This document shows, piece after piece, positions 1 to 9,970 of a stretch of 64,000 nt of DNA. Both the position numbers and the translations under genes were made by a program. The notes beneath the pieces are model-generated. The model made no database searches and was not told where the DNA came from. It saw only the letters and a program-made list of their open reading frames with translations. Where the stretch lies: positions 195,229,415-195,293,414 of the forward strand of contig NC_059074.1 of assembly GCF_020497125.1 (NCBI RefSeq), given 5' to 3'. The stretch is from Mauremys mutica (taxonomy: Eukaryota; Chordata; Testudines; Geoemydidae). Positions within the stretch are counted from its first letter, which is position 1. Each line of letters opens with the position of its first letter.

Positions 1-195
1 AGGGCTGGCTTTAAGCTGATTCACCCGATTTCCCGGAATCGGGCCTTGCGCTGAAGAAGGCTCCGTGCCCGCACCTAAGAGGGCCCCACTCTGGGGGTCT
101 TCGGCGGCATTTCGGTGTGTGTGGGGGTCCTTCGGTGCTGCGGAAAACGCAGAGCAGACGCCCTGCCGCCAAGTATTCTAATCGAACCCCACAGG
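1..195. repeat. GC-rich fragment related to hAT MITE interiors
   Basis: Positions about 100-175 contain a CGGCGGCATTTCGGTG block, then a CCTTCGGTGCTGC block, then CAGAGCAGAC. The same order of short blocks occurs in the tandem unit inside the hAT element at 35271-35729 and, in part, at 54660-54780. The window edge cuts the left side, so no terminal repeats can be assigned. It abuts the truncated Harbinger fragment to its right. Confidence 0.35.
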
Positions 196-480
196 TTATA
201 AAGCCGCTCTGGTCGCGGGGGCAGCACGGTAGCAGCGGTTTGCCTCACAGGCTTTGCGGTAGGCATTCTGCAGCTTCTTCACTTTAACCCTGCACTGCAG
301 AGCGTCCCGGTCATGGCCCCTTTCCATCATGTCCCTTGATATCTGCCCAAAGGTATCGTAATTCCTACAGCTGGAGCGCAGCTGAGACTGGACAGCTTCC
401 TCCCTCCAGACACTGATGAGGTCCAGCACCTCACCATTGCTCCATACTGAGGATCGCCTGGCGCATGGAGGCATGGTCAC
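196..480 (-). pseudogene. Myb/SANT-like DNA-binding protein of a Harbinger element, truncated
   Basis: Harbinger elements carry a second gene encoding a Myb/SANT-like protein that helps bring the transposase to the element ends. This frame shows the N-terminal part: a short RRS-VWSN lead, a helix with EVLDLISVWREEAV, then NYDTFGQISRDMMERG and CRVKVKKLQNAYRKACEAN, the usual tryptophan- and basic-rich SANT pattern. Comparison with the plus-strand copy at 8842-9492 shows the same order of residues. The frame loses similarity after about residue 80, at the point where the other copy continues with a SCWFYKELDAIL segment, so the acidic C-terminal half is missing. No in-frame stop interrupts what remains. 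It is a relic; a host function cannot be inferred. Confidence 0.6.
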
Positions 481-867
481 CTGGAAAGATTCGTAGAGAG
501 CGCTCCACGCCTGGCTGAGCAGGGATTTTCAAAATTCCCAGAGAATTTAAAGGGTGGGTCTGACGGTGGTCACCTGAGGGCAGGGCAGTAGAGTTCAAAC
601 TGATGACAGAGTGGCTAGAACAGGCATTGTGGGACACTTCTGGAGGCCGATCAGAGCGCATTAACAGACCAAAGCATCCACACTGGCACCGTGGAGCTCC
701 CACGGGGGCGCATCAAACGTTATTCCACTAGCCGAGGTGGAGTACCAGGAGCGCTCTAGCCGCGGAGTCAGAGCGCTCTACGTGCCTTGCCAGTGTGGAT
801 GTGTTGTGAGTTAGAGCGCACTGGGCTGCTTTAATGTGCTCTAACTCACAAGCATAGCCATGCCTTA
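196..867 (-). mobile_element. Truncated PIF/Harbinger element, 5' portion
   Basis: Read on the minus strand this starts near 864 beside a TTA that could be the Harbinger target duplication, passes repeated GAGCGCTCT-type motifs, and enters a Myb/SANT-like reading frame. The stretch at about 540-660, reverse-complemented, matches the block at 8620-8700 of the larger Harbinger element (GTCCCACAAT, then GAACTCTACTGCCCTGCCC). The two are therefore copies of one family in opposite orientation. The transposase gene and far terminus are absent, either deleted or replaced by the fragment to the left. Confidence 0.6.
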
Positions 868-954
868 AGTAGCTGGGAATCAAGCTACTTTGGGTTGTGT
901 TATATTCTGATTTGACATCAGGGAATTAAGAGTTGATCCTTTGAGATTTGGAGC

Positions 955-1180
955 TGGTCTACACTACAAAGTTAGGTCAGCTTAACTACATCGCTCAAGG
1001 CTGAGAATAATTTCATGCACTGTGATCTAGTTAAACCAACTTACACCCCAGTGTAGACACTGCTAGGTCAATAGTAGAATTCTTCTGTTGACCTACCACT
1101 GCCTCTTGGGCTGTCTCTACAGTGGCACGGCTGTTCCGCTAAAGCCTTGCTGCTGTAAGGCAGGCAGTGTAGCCGCTCTT
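955..1180 (+). repeat. Harbinger-type MITE, one end missing
   Basis: The segment begins with GGTCTACACTACAAAGTTAG and contains CCAGTGTAGACACTG further in, wording typical of turtle Harbinger MITEs with a GTCTACAC-type terminus. A partial internal inverted repeat is visible (TTAACTACATCGCTCA against TAGTTAAACCAACTTA). The opposite terminal repeat is not recognisable. Confidence 0.45.
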
Positions 1181-1400
1181 TGCCGGAGGAGAAAGCTTTC
1201 CTGCCTAGAAAATGAAACCACCCCTAACAAGGGGCAGTGGCTTTGGTGGAAGACTCCCACTGACAAGCAGTAATGTACTTGTCCTGGATTTAGGATTTTT
1301 TGGCCACATGCTCAAATCCTTTGTTAATAAAAGGAAAATTTTGACAAGCAATATGACACATTTATTTCAACTTTAATCCCTGGAAAAGCATAAATTAAAA
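1181..1400. other. Unassigned AT-rich stretch
   Basis: No recognisable feature seen; an AATAAA-like motif near 1326 has no gene next to it. Confidence 0.3.
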
Positions 1401-1588
1401 AAAGAACAGGAGTACTTGTGGCACCTTAGAGACTAACAAATTTATTTGAGCATAAGCTTTCATGGGCTTATGCTTACGAAAAGCGTATGCTCAAATAAAT
1501 TTGTTAGTCTCTAAGGTGCCACAAGGACTCCTGTTCTTTCTGGGGATACAGACTAACACGGCTGCTACTCTGAAACCTGTCAAATTTA
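1401..1588. repeat. Penelope-like element 3' tails in head-to-head inverted pair
   Basis: Arm one (1401-1463) reads AAAGAACAGGAGTACTTGTG and onward; arm two (about 1471-1539) is its reverse complement, and the plus copy continues through GACTAACACGGCTGCTACTC to a CTGAAACCT end. The same tail lies immediately downstream of the GIY-YIG coding segment at 32126-32588, which identifies it as the 3' end of a Penelope-like element. The arms can fold into a hairpin of about 60 base pairs. Confidence 0.65.
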
Positions 1589-3424
1589 AAATAAAAGTTA
1601 CCAGGCCTGATTCTGCTCTCACTTTCACCAGTGCGTCAGCCATTACTCCACTGACCTCTTTGAAAATTAGTCTGATAGTGACTGAACCACAGGATGGCAG
1701 ATAAAGACAATCAGCCGGATGTTAGCTGCAGGAGCAGGATGTAGAAGCTGCCCTGCAAGTACTTCAGACCTATTATCATTAACAAACAAGATCTGATTGT
1801 ATCTGTCGTTCTGATGGCAGCAGCCAGTGCAGTTCAAACACAGATGCCACCGATCCCATTCCTTTATACAAAGGAGCAGGGGAATAAATGCCTTTTGCAA
1901 TTGCTGGAGCTTTAGAAGCAAGGTGAAGGGAAGACCAGGAAGGACTAAATTAAAATAATCTAGACAGGAGTTAACTATCCACTAATGTCCTTTTAAAGAT
2001 GGCTAATAACTGAAGCAACCGTTAGCAAAAGTACAGAAAGATCAGATAGACGGTAGCATCCAATCCTGTAAACACTTACACACTGCGCGCACCTCCAAAA
2101 GTAACGGAAGTCAAAGTACATGGACTTTTTGTCTGTAAGGCAGTGAAGCAACTACTGTACAATGTTGCCTCCTTTCTAAAAGCCACTGAAAATCAATTCC
2201 AACAGTAGTTTACAGCTGACAGACTGAAATGTCAACTTGATTTTGGATGGCATGAAAGTTTCTGCACCCACTCACCCCTGCCAAAGGAGCATCATTCTTA
2301 AAGCTTAGAAACTGGGGATTTACTCACCCTTACGTTTTTTTTAAACAGTTTTACAACAGCTTTGGCAACAAAGATGCATGTCAGAAGCTGATAATAAAAC
2401 AACCTAAAGTGGATTGAAAGGGATTAAATTGCAGCTTCTCAAATCTATTGGGCCAGAAAGCAGCCAGATCCACCCAGTTGAGAGTTTCCTGCCTGTGCGT
2501 GGGGAGCTCTCAGATGGCAGAGCCAGCATACCCAGCTCTTGTGTCACCTTGTTCACCTGGTGTTGGGGGAGGGGGAGAGAAGCGGGAGGTTAACATCACA
2601 TTCTGGCTAGATCCAGCTGGCATTCTGTCCCTTGGAAACCATTGCCAGCTGGCACAGGTTAGAGCACTCTCTGCTCTAGAGTATAGATCTGCTCTTAGAA
2701 TCACACATTTAAGTGTCCCCATCTCCAGCTACTGTGCCAAGAGGAAACAGCTCAGCAGAGAATCTGGCCATTGTGCTTCTCATGAGCTTTTATACCACAG
2801 CTCCCTAACCCTAAACACCAAGAGATCGGTTTGCATGCACTGAACAATAGCAGGCTTATCAGGCACATCTTACATTCAGAGGCTTCATTTTGTCATGAAA
2901 GAGATCATCTTCCCCTCCTTAACATAATGTGGAGAAACGTGCACCAAGTGTGTCAGACAGCAAATAACTAGCGATTCACTCTTAAAGAGGTGATAAAAAT
3001 CAAGCCAGTGGCACTCTTCGGGCAGCTAAAATGGATGCAAAATCCTGCTCTGAGTGCAGCACTGTCTGTAGCCATGAGATAAAGCTGCCTCCCTCACATT
3101 GCCACTGTGCCATATTCTGTAGGGGGCACCCAAGCAATTGCAAGGGTGTTTAGATCAGACACCTATAACGTGGCTTCTAATTAGCCAACACAGAATTGAT
3201 TTCACTTCAGTTGGGCCAGGCCTTGAAAGCCTAGGGCTTGATTTTCAGAGGTGCTGAACGGTCAAGAGGCATTTCTGAAAACCAGGCCACCAGGACTAAC
3301 ATTTTCTGCCACTTGAACCTCGCGTGCTCTCTCTCTCTCTCCTTTACTTTCTGGGCAACCCAGCACTTGGTCAGATAGGAAGATCCCTCTATGATCCAGA
3401 GAGAGGTAGATACACACACCGTAC
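1589..3424. other. No gene recognised
   Basis: Mostly unassigned DNA. At 3235-3265 a GGGCTTGATTTTCAGAGGTG segment resembles one arm of the short palindromic MITE seen complete at 27405-27485. A CT-rich run occurs at about 3328-3343. Confidence 0.3.
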
Positions 3425-3552
3425 TAAAGGACAAACCTCTAGTTTAGTCGTCAGGAGACCTAGTTTCCATTACCGGCTCTGCTACAGAGATGCATGTCGT
3501 TCTGGGGAAGTCACTTTGCCTCTCCATGTCTCACTTTTCCTGTCTGTACACT
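3425..3552 (+). repeat. tRNA-derived SINE (Cry type), 5' half
   Basis: Contains the tRNA-like phrase CAGGAGACCTAGTTTCCATT followed by CCGGCTCTGCTACAGA and GGGGAAGTCACTTTGCCTCT, in the order seen in the fuller copy at 13572-13890. Similarity stops after CTGTCTGTACA, so the 3' tail is missing or diverged. Confidence 0.55.
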
Positions 3553-4401
3553 GTCTTCCACCCCATTGTACACACCACCCATAGTGCCCTCTTGTGTCAA
3601 GGGGCAACACTGCAAGGAGTCCTCCTCTCCAGTGCCTCCCGTTGGCCATCTGCCTCTGACCAGGTCTTCCATAGCTCAGCCCTCTGAGCACCTCCCATGA
3701 AGTTCAGTCCCCTTCCAAGACAACAAGAAGGTCCCACTGAAAGTTCATAAAAAGCTCAACGCAAGAGAGCCTTTAACATCCCCCGCCCCAGCTATTCCTC
3801 AGTCTGTGCTTTGGGGTCAATCTTCAGCCACACGCTGGGCTTGATATTCCTTACAGCAGGCTTCCTCAGGGGCTGGTGGGGGAAATCCAGCCTATGCTCT
3901 ATGCTGGGTTACAGACCAGGTGCCCTGTGTTAAGCAGCTAGATATACTTCTTCGGACCTACTGGATTGTTTCTTCCAAGCCCCCTGGTGCTGCTTCCCCC
4001 CAGCTTATGCTTAACACAGTCTCACTTCAGTTCCCAGACGTGTGCCCAGATCCTCCCGGCTACTCTTCTCTCTGATGGACTAACCACTCTTCCACGCTCC
4101 ACTGAAGTGCTTTCACAGATCCTATTGTGGGGCCTTCCCCACAGCAGCCTAGCCCTACTCCCTGGGAAGCCTCCTACCTGGTTTCTTGCCATTTAAGCCC
4201 TATTTCAGGACTTCCCCCACCCAGCTGAGCCTGTGGTCTCTTGGATCTCTTCACAGATAATTCCTGCCCCCTCAGCTTCCCAGGTACCTAATGAGCCTTA
4301 CCTTGCTTCACCCCCTCTGGCTAAGGGGTAGTCAGCCAATCACAAGTGCACTAATTGACATTAACCCCTTGTCTAACAGGTGATGGGAGTAAGCCCCAAC
4401 A
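3553..4401 (-). repeat. Possible LTR, minus orientation
   Basis: On the minus strand the block would begin TGTTGGGGCTTACTCCCATC at 4401, a TG start typical of LTRs, and it is rich in long C/T tracts with little simple repeat. I could not locate a matching CA end, a target duplication or a second copy, so the boundaries and identity are tentative. Confidence 0.22.
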
Positions 4402-5489
4402 CATGGAGGTAACAATACCACCCCCAACCATGTAGAACACTTGGAGATCGATATACAAGAGCTAACTATTATGGGACTATGTTCATGTCCTTTTAGTGCC
4501 TTTCTATTTTGCATTTAAAATTAGTCGGTCTGAATATTTTTACCACACTCACTGTGCTTCCCTCACTGCCTTTGGAAAGATTTTACTTTGGGTAAAAGAC
4601 CCTTGATAACATTTGTTTCTTATTACTCAGGTGGCAGCAGTTTACATGATCAGCTGGTCAGACTTCTGTTTTCAATGTTCTGTGATGCTGTCAGAATCTG
4701 TCTGTCAGAAAACAACCTCTTGGTGGTTTTAAATTCAGAAAATATAGCCTTTTCCCATATATATGCAATAAGCACGTCAAAGAATGAGAAGCAGCCTAGC
4801 TTTTACACATATGCAAATGAAAGACAAGCCAAAAGGAGCCCTCTGACAATATTTCACTAGCTGCTAGGGTTGTGCAAATGAGAAGGACCCTACTTCTTTT
4901 CATCAACATTGAGATCAGCAGTACCAGCAACACCTGCTTCAGGAACCACGTAGACCACATTAAATTATGTTCCATATTATTTCTGTTGCGTTGTATATGT
5001 GAACAAAATGAGAAAAGAAGGAAGTCACTCTGGATGGACTCTGAGCAGAAAAGCTTGCGCCATCCGTTACTCTTATCTTCCAGGGTACACGAGAGCAATT
5101 ATGGTTGTGCAGAAAAGGCATTCACCATTGGGATAAATTATATAAAATGCCTGGGGGGCAGGGGATTCCTTCACATAATAAGCCAGTGGGGGTATACTTC
5201 TGGGAGCGACATTCACTAACGAGAGAACTCTAGAAGCAATTGATGAGATAAGACAAAGTCATCAAATAGCGATGAACAAGAGCTTTCCAATACTGTGGTC
5301 AGGGCTTCTTGTGAAATCTGGAAGTTAACTTTGCAAGCAGAGCTGCTATCATTCCAGTTCCTTCATAGGTCAAAACTCCAGCAGGCAACATATTACTGAT
5401 ACCCCCAGAGGCAAGACTTCTGTGAGAAGAAATAATGAGAGAAGATTTTCTGAATGGCAAGGCTTCTCGCTGACACACTTGCAGTCTGA
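4402..5489. other. No feature recognised
   Basis: AT-richer DNA with short reading frames only; none shows a domain or codon pattern I can recognise. Confidence 0.3.
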
Positions 5490-6195
5490 GGGCTTGTCAA
5501 CACTACCAAGTTTTGTTGACAAAACTTATGTCAACACCCAAAAGTCGACAAAACAAAAATGGCCAAAGGGTGTTCATCCTTGCTCCCTCTGTCGACAGAT
5601 CATGTCCACATTGGGGACGCCATCATAGACAGGGTGAGCAAAGCACTGTGGGTATGTATCCCAGAGTGCAGTGTTGTGGGAAGGAAGAGCTGATCCTGCA
5701 GCCCCCTCAGCTGCAGGGAGCAGCATCAGAAGTACTCTGTGAGCTCTCCGAGCTGAGGAATGGCAAAGCAGCACAGCGGTCTGTCCCCTTCCCCCTGCAG
5801 CAGCAGTCGGCCTGCTGCTGTGTTCCTAGTGCCGGACAGAACAGGAGCATCCCAATGATTTGCTTCCCGGATACTTCCCAGAGCTCTGAAAGGGGAGGGG
5901 CACATGCCTGCAGGGCAGCAGAGATCAAAACACTGAGCAGAGCAATCAGGGCAGGCATTGTGGGATAGGGGCGGAAGCCAGTCCTGGCGACAAAACAACC
6001 AGCAGTGTCTACACTGGCTCTTCGTCGACAATAAAGGGAGGGGGAAAGACAAAAGTCTCTCCTAGGGGTGGAAGTTATTTGTTGCCAAAACTGGGCGGTT
6101 TTCACGACAAAAGTCCCATGGCAGTGTGTACGCTCTTGCTGGTTTGTCAACAAAGGCAGTTTTTGGCGACAAAACTTGCCAGTGTAGACAAGCCC
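5490..6195. mobile_element. Non-autonomous Harbinger-type element, 706 bp
   Basis: The left end GGGCTTGTCAACACTACCAA and the right end CCAGTGTAGACAAGCCC form terminal inverted repeats, and both sides continue with AGTTTTGT-type sequence. Flanking TGA on the left and TCA on the right could be a decayed 3-bp duplication. Positions about 5880-5995 closely match 50175-50290 in the larger element at 49534-50810, so the two share a family. Interior frames are not conserved as protein. Confidence 0.6.
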
Positions 6196-6364
6196 TCAGG
6201 TGCTCTGTATTTCTTTGAGCCAAGGGAGTCCATCTCAAGTGCTAGGTGATCACATGGCTTTCCACCATCTTTGCTTGCGCTTATTGAAGTCCCGGAAGTG
6301 GGCAGGCACCATCCTTGCTTGCAACTGAAACTCCTAGGCCACAGGATCCACTGCAGCCCATATT
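6196..6364. other. Unassigned spacer
   Basis: Nothing recognised between the Harbinger element and the CR1 3' end. Confidence 0.25.
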
Positions 6365-6398
6365 TAAGGCGAGATGGGGCTATTGGGACAATCTAGTC

Positions 6399-7325
6399 CA
6401 GGAGTGGGCAAACTTTTTGGCCCGAGGGCCACATATGGGTGGGGAAATAGCAAGCAGGGCCATGAATGTAGAGCTGGGGCAGGGGGTTGGGGTGTAGAAG
6501 GGGTGCAGAGTATGGGAGGGGGCTCAGGCCAGGGAGTTGGGGTGCGAGATGCGGCAGGGGGTTGGGATGCAGGAGGGGTGTAGGGTGAAGCAGGAGGCTC
6601 AGGGCAGGGGGTTGGCATGTGGGGTGTGGCAGGGGTTTGGGGTGCAGGAGGGGTGCGGCAGGGGGCTCAGGGCAGGGCGTTAGGGGGCTCAGGGCAGGGG
6701 GGTTGGGGTGTGGGGTGTGGCAGGGGTTTGGGGTGCAGGAAGGGTGCGGCAGGGGGCTCAGGACAGGGGGTTGGGGTGTAGGAGAGGGGGCAGAGTGCAG
6801 CAGGAGGCTCAGGGCAGGGGGTTGGGGGTTGGGGTGTGGCAGGGGTTTGGGGTGCAGGAGGGGTGTAGGGTGCAGCAGGGGGCTCAGGGCAGGGGGTTGG
6901 GGTGCGGGGTGCAGGAGGGGTTTGGGATGCAGGCTCCAGCCCAGTGCTGCTTACTTCAAGCGGCTCCGGGGTGGCGGCAGCGCGCAGCGGGGCTCAGGCA
7001 GGCTCCCTGCCTGCCCTGGCCCCACACCGCTCCCAGAAGCGGCTGGCACCATGTCCCTGCGGCCCCTGGGGGAGGGGCAGGGAAGAGGGCTCCGTGTGCT
7101 GCCCTCGCCTGCGGGTATCTCCCCCAAAGCTCCCATTGGCCGCAGTTTCCCATTCCTGGGCAATGGGAGCTGTGGAGGGCGGTGCCTGCAGGCAAGGGCA
7201 GCGTGCGGAGCCCTCTGGCCCCCGGCCCCCTCCCTTCCCTAGGGGCTGCAGGGATGTGGTGTCGGACCTGCCTTAGCTCAGGGAGTGGCAATCCCACGGG
7301 CTGGATCCAAAGCCCTTCTGGGCTG
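6399..7325. mobile_element. hAT non-autonomous element with perfect 8-bp duplication
   Basis: It begins CAGGAGTGGGCAAACTTTTT and is flanked on both sides by ATCTAGTC (6391-6398 and 7326-7333), a perfect 8-bp target duplication with TA at its centre. The interior has a G-rich tandem array (about 6480-6945) and a GC-rich segment at about 7120-7200 with GCTCCCATTGGCC facing GGCAATGGGAGCTG. Apparent long reading frames here come from base composition, not coding. Confidence 0.8.
6480..6945 (+). repeat. G-rich minisatellite inside the hAT
   Basis: Irregular repeats of GGCTCAGGGCAGGGGGTTGG alternating with GGGGTGCAGGAGGGGTG. Spacing varies because shorter subunits are reused. The plus strand has many runs of four or five G, which favours G-quadruplex formation. 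Confidence 0.7.
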
Positions 7326-7710
7326 ATCTAGTCTAATCTCTGGCATAAGACAGAGCAGAGATTTTCACCCAGTAATTCCTGTATCAAGCCCATAACACCT
7401 CGGTGACCTAGAGCATAACTTTTAGAGAGCTAGCCAGTCTTTATCTCAATGATCCACCACATCTCTCCCCAGGGTTAATTACCTTCATGGCTAGACTGAA
7501 GAGCTCTCTACTCTCAGATATATTCTCACTGTGTAGGTACTTCTAGATGGTGATCTCACGACCTCTTACCCTTCACTTCAATAAGCAAAACACACTGAGC
7601 TCTCTTAAATGCATAAATGCAGCTGCAAAATACCATTTAACCCCCCCACCCTCTCACCCAGCAATTTGACATATGTACAAAAAGGCATCTGCAGCCACAT
7701 GCTTCTACAC

Positions 7711-8037
7711 CAGGGATCGGCAACCTCTGGCACGCGGCTTGCCAGGGTAAGCATCCTGGCGGGCCGGGCCAGTTTGTTTTCCTGCTGCGTCGGCAGGTTC
7801 GGCCGACCGCAGCTCCCACTGGCTGCGGTTCACCGTCCCAGGCCAATGGGGGCAGCAGGAAGCAGCGCGGGCGAGGGATGTGCTGGCCGCGGCTTCCCGC
7901 CACCCTCATTGGGAGCCACGATCGGCCAAACCTGCTGATGCAGCAGGTAAACAAACTGGCCCGGCCTGCCAGGGTGCTTGCCCGGCCCGCCAGGGTGCTT
8001 GCCCTGGCAAGCTGTGTGCCAGAGGTTGCCGACCCCG
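7711..8037. mobile_element. hAT MITE with perfect 8-bp duplication
   Basis: The left end CAGGGATCGGCAACCTCTGG and right end CCAGAGGTTGCCGACCCCG are inverted repeats. TTCTACAC flanks the element exactly at 7703-7710 and 8038-8045. The interior repeats CCCGGCCTGCCAGGGTGCTT near the right end and GCACGCGGCTTGCCAGGG near the left. It encodes nothing recognisable. Confidence 0.88.
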
Positions 8038-8045
8038 TTCTACAC

Positions 8046-8397
8046 AGTCATGCATTCCATTGAGTTTAATGGGAAGGAAGAGAATCTCAGAGCTACAATC
8101 ATGCTTCTGTCTCACCCCTATGTATAACGGAAAGGCCTTGCATTGTTTTGAAAACAATGGAATTTCCAAAGGACCAAGGATATGGCCGGGGTGAGGAATG
8201 GCTTCTTTTAATATAGAGAAGATTTGCTGGTGTCAAAAGGTTTTTTGATTGGTTTTATACTTCAGACATTATCTGGACTGATGGCTCAGGTGATTAGCGG
8301 TAGGAAGAAGAATCAAACCAGTCACCTCTTGGTCACTGATCTGAGTTCAGTGGGAGTTTTAGGTTCCTAAGAAATGCAAGACTGGGCTCAATATTTA
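8046..8397. other. Unassigned spacer
   Basis: No feature recognised before the TTA at 8395-8397 that may be the target of the next Harbinger element. Confidence 0.25.
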
Positions 8398-8841
8398 GGC
8401 CCTGTCTACACTGGCAAGTTTGTGCACAGTAAAGCAGCTTTGAGTGCTGTAACTCCCGAGGTGTACACGCTGCCACACCACTTGGTGCACAGAAACTGCG
8501 CAGATGCAGCGTTCTTAAAAAAAAACACCCCGTTGAGAGGCGTACAGTTTTCTGCGCCGTGGCTACAGCGCTGCAGTGCCAGTGTAGACACCGTGGTGAT
8601 TACAGCACTGCAACTGGCCTCTGGGAGGTGTCCCACAATTCCAGTTTTCACCTCTCTGGCCATCGGTTTGAACTCTACTGCCCTGCCCTCTGGTGACCAA
8701 CCGTCAGCCCCACCCCATACATTTCTTTACAAATTTGAAAGTCCCCTTCCTCTTTGCTCGGTGATGCATGCAGGGGTCTCAGCATATCTTTCCAGGTGGC
8801 CAGGCCTGCTCCACGCACCAGGCGATCCCCCGCTTGGAGCA

Positions 8842-9492
8842 ATGCTGAGCTGCTGGACCTCATCAGCATTTGGGAAGAGGAGGCAGTGCAGTCACAGCTG
8901 CGCTCCAGCCATTGGAATTATGATACCTAGGGACAGATTTCACAATGCATGATAGAAAGGGGCCATGACCAGGACACATTGCAGTGCAGGGTCAAAATGA
9001 AGGAGCTGCGGAACGCCTACCACAAGGCACGGGAGGCAAACAGCTGTTCCGGTGCTGGGCCCATGAGCTGCTGGTTCTACAAAGAGCTGGACGCGATACT
9101 CGGTGGTGACTAGGGTGACCAGATAGCAAGGGTGAAAAATCGGGACAAGGGATAGGGGGTAATTGGCACCTAAATAAGACAAAGCTCCAAATATCGGGAC
9201 TGTCCCTATAAAATCGGGACATCTGGTCACCCTAGTGGTGACCCCCACCTCCACTGCGAAGTCCCCTGTGGAGACTTCGTTGGCTCCATTGCCAATTGAG
9301 AGTGGACCGAGCCAGGAGGAGGCAATCTTGGATGAAGAGGGGGATGGGGAACCAGAGGCAGAGGATGACTCGGAGGCCAGAGATGCATACCGTCAGGAGC
9401 TATTTTCTACCCCAGAGGAGCTTAGCCAGTCACAGCAGTCGGATCTTGGCCAAGCGCAAACAGGAGAGGAGGCCCCTGGTAAGTGGATCTGA
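8842..9492 (+). pseudogene. Myb/SANT-like protein of Harbinger, split by a hAT insertion
   Basis: The partner protein of Harbinger transposase binds DNA through a trihelix Myb/SANT-like domain. Here the frame reads NAELLDLISIWEEEAVQSQL, then NYDT, an in-frame TAG at 8928-8930, then a basic segment with KMKELRNAYHKAREANS and a FYKELDAILGGD segment ending at 9110. The 124-bp MITE follows. After it the frame resumes at 9235-9492 as a strongly acidic tail with DEEGDGEPEAEDDSEARDA and a serine/glutamine-rich end, typical of the linker in this protein. The 8-bp duplication repeats the codons at the junction. The homologous minus-strand copy at 196-480 lacks the stop, so the stop arose in this copy. 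Confidence 0.72.
9111..9234. mobile_element. 124-bp hAT MITE nested in the Harbinger SANT gene
   Basis: Perfect terminal inverted repeats TAGGGTGACCAGAT and ATCTGGTCACCCTA bound the element. GTGGTGAC is duplicated exactly at 9103-9110 and 9235-9242. The interior has partly inverted halves built on ATCGGGAC. The duplication has T at position 2 and A at position 7, the pattern reported for Ac-type hAT transposases. Confidence 0.92.
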
Positions 9493-9970
9493 TTTTGAGA
9501 ATTGCTGAAGTGAGTTGTTGGGGGCAGGAGGGTTGCAGAAAGCAGGCTTGTCTCCCACCTCATGCCTAGTTTGAGAGGCAGAACAGGCTGTTGATACCCT
9601 CCCTCACTTCACGTGAATCTCCCTCAGAGAACTCCAGGAAACTCTCATGGAGATACTGGGCAATCTGCTCCCGCAGGTTCCTCGGCAGAGCTGCTTTGTT
9701 TCTTGTCCTATTAACGGTAACTTTCCATTCCCCCATCGCCCTCCCTGCTGATGAATTTTTTTGTTTGACTCTCTCCTCTGGTTGTTGTCTTTCAATAAAA
9801 GAATTGTGTTGGTTTGAAAGCAATCTTTATTCTATTATGTAAAAACAAAAAGGGCACTGCCAAACAACATACAATTATGTTAAGGCCCCTTCTTGCATCG
9901 TGTGCACCAATCACCTCCTCGCATTACAAGCAATCTCGAGCATAGCAACAAATATTAGTGGCTTTGAGCT

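Larger units (their letters stand above)
6365..7615 (-). repeat. CR1 LINE 3' end, minus strand, split by an hAT insertion
   Basis: The plus strand reads ATTGGGACAATCTAGTC before the hAT and ATCTAGTCTAATCTCTGGCA after it, then continues with phrases such as CAGTAATTCCTGTATCAAGC and GATCCACCACATC. This is the reverse complement of the CR1 3' region. The same family appears at 25730-26765. The CR1 was here first; the 927-bp hAT at 6399-7325 entered it. Confidence 0.6.

Noticed and set aside
6619..7331. Glycine-rich frames over 200 codons
   Set aside because: They lie within the hAT element and follow the G-rich tandem array; composition alone explains them.
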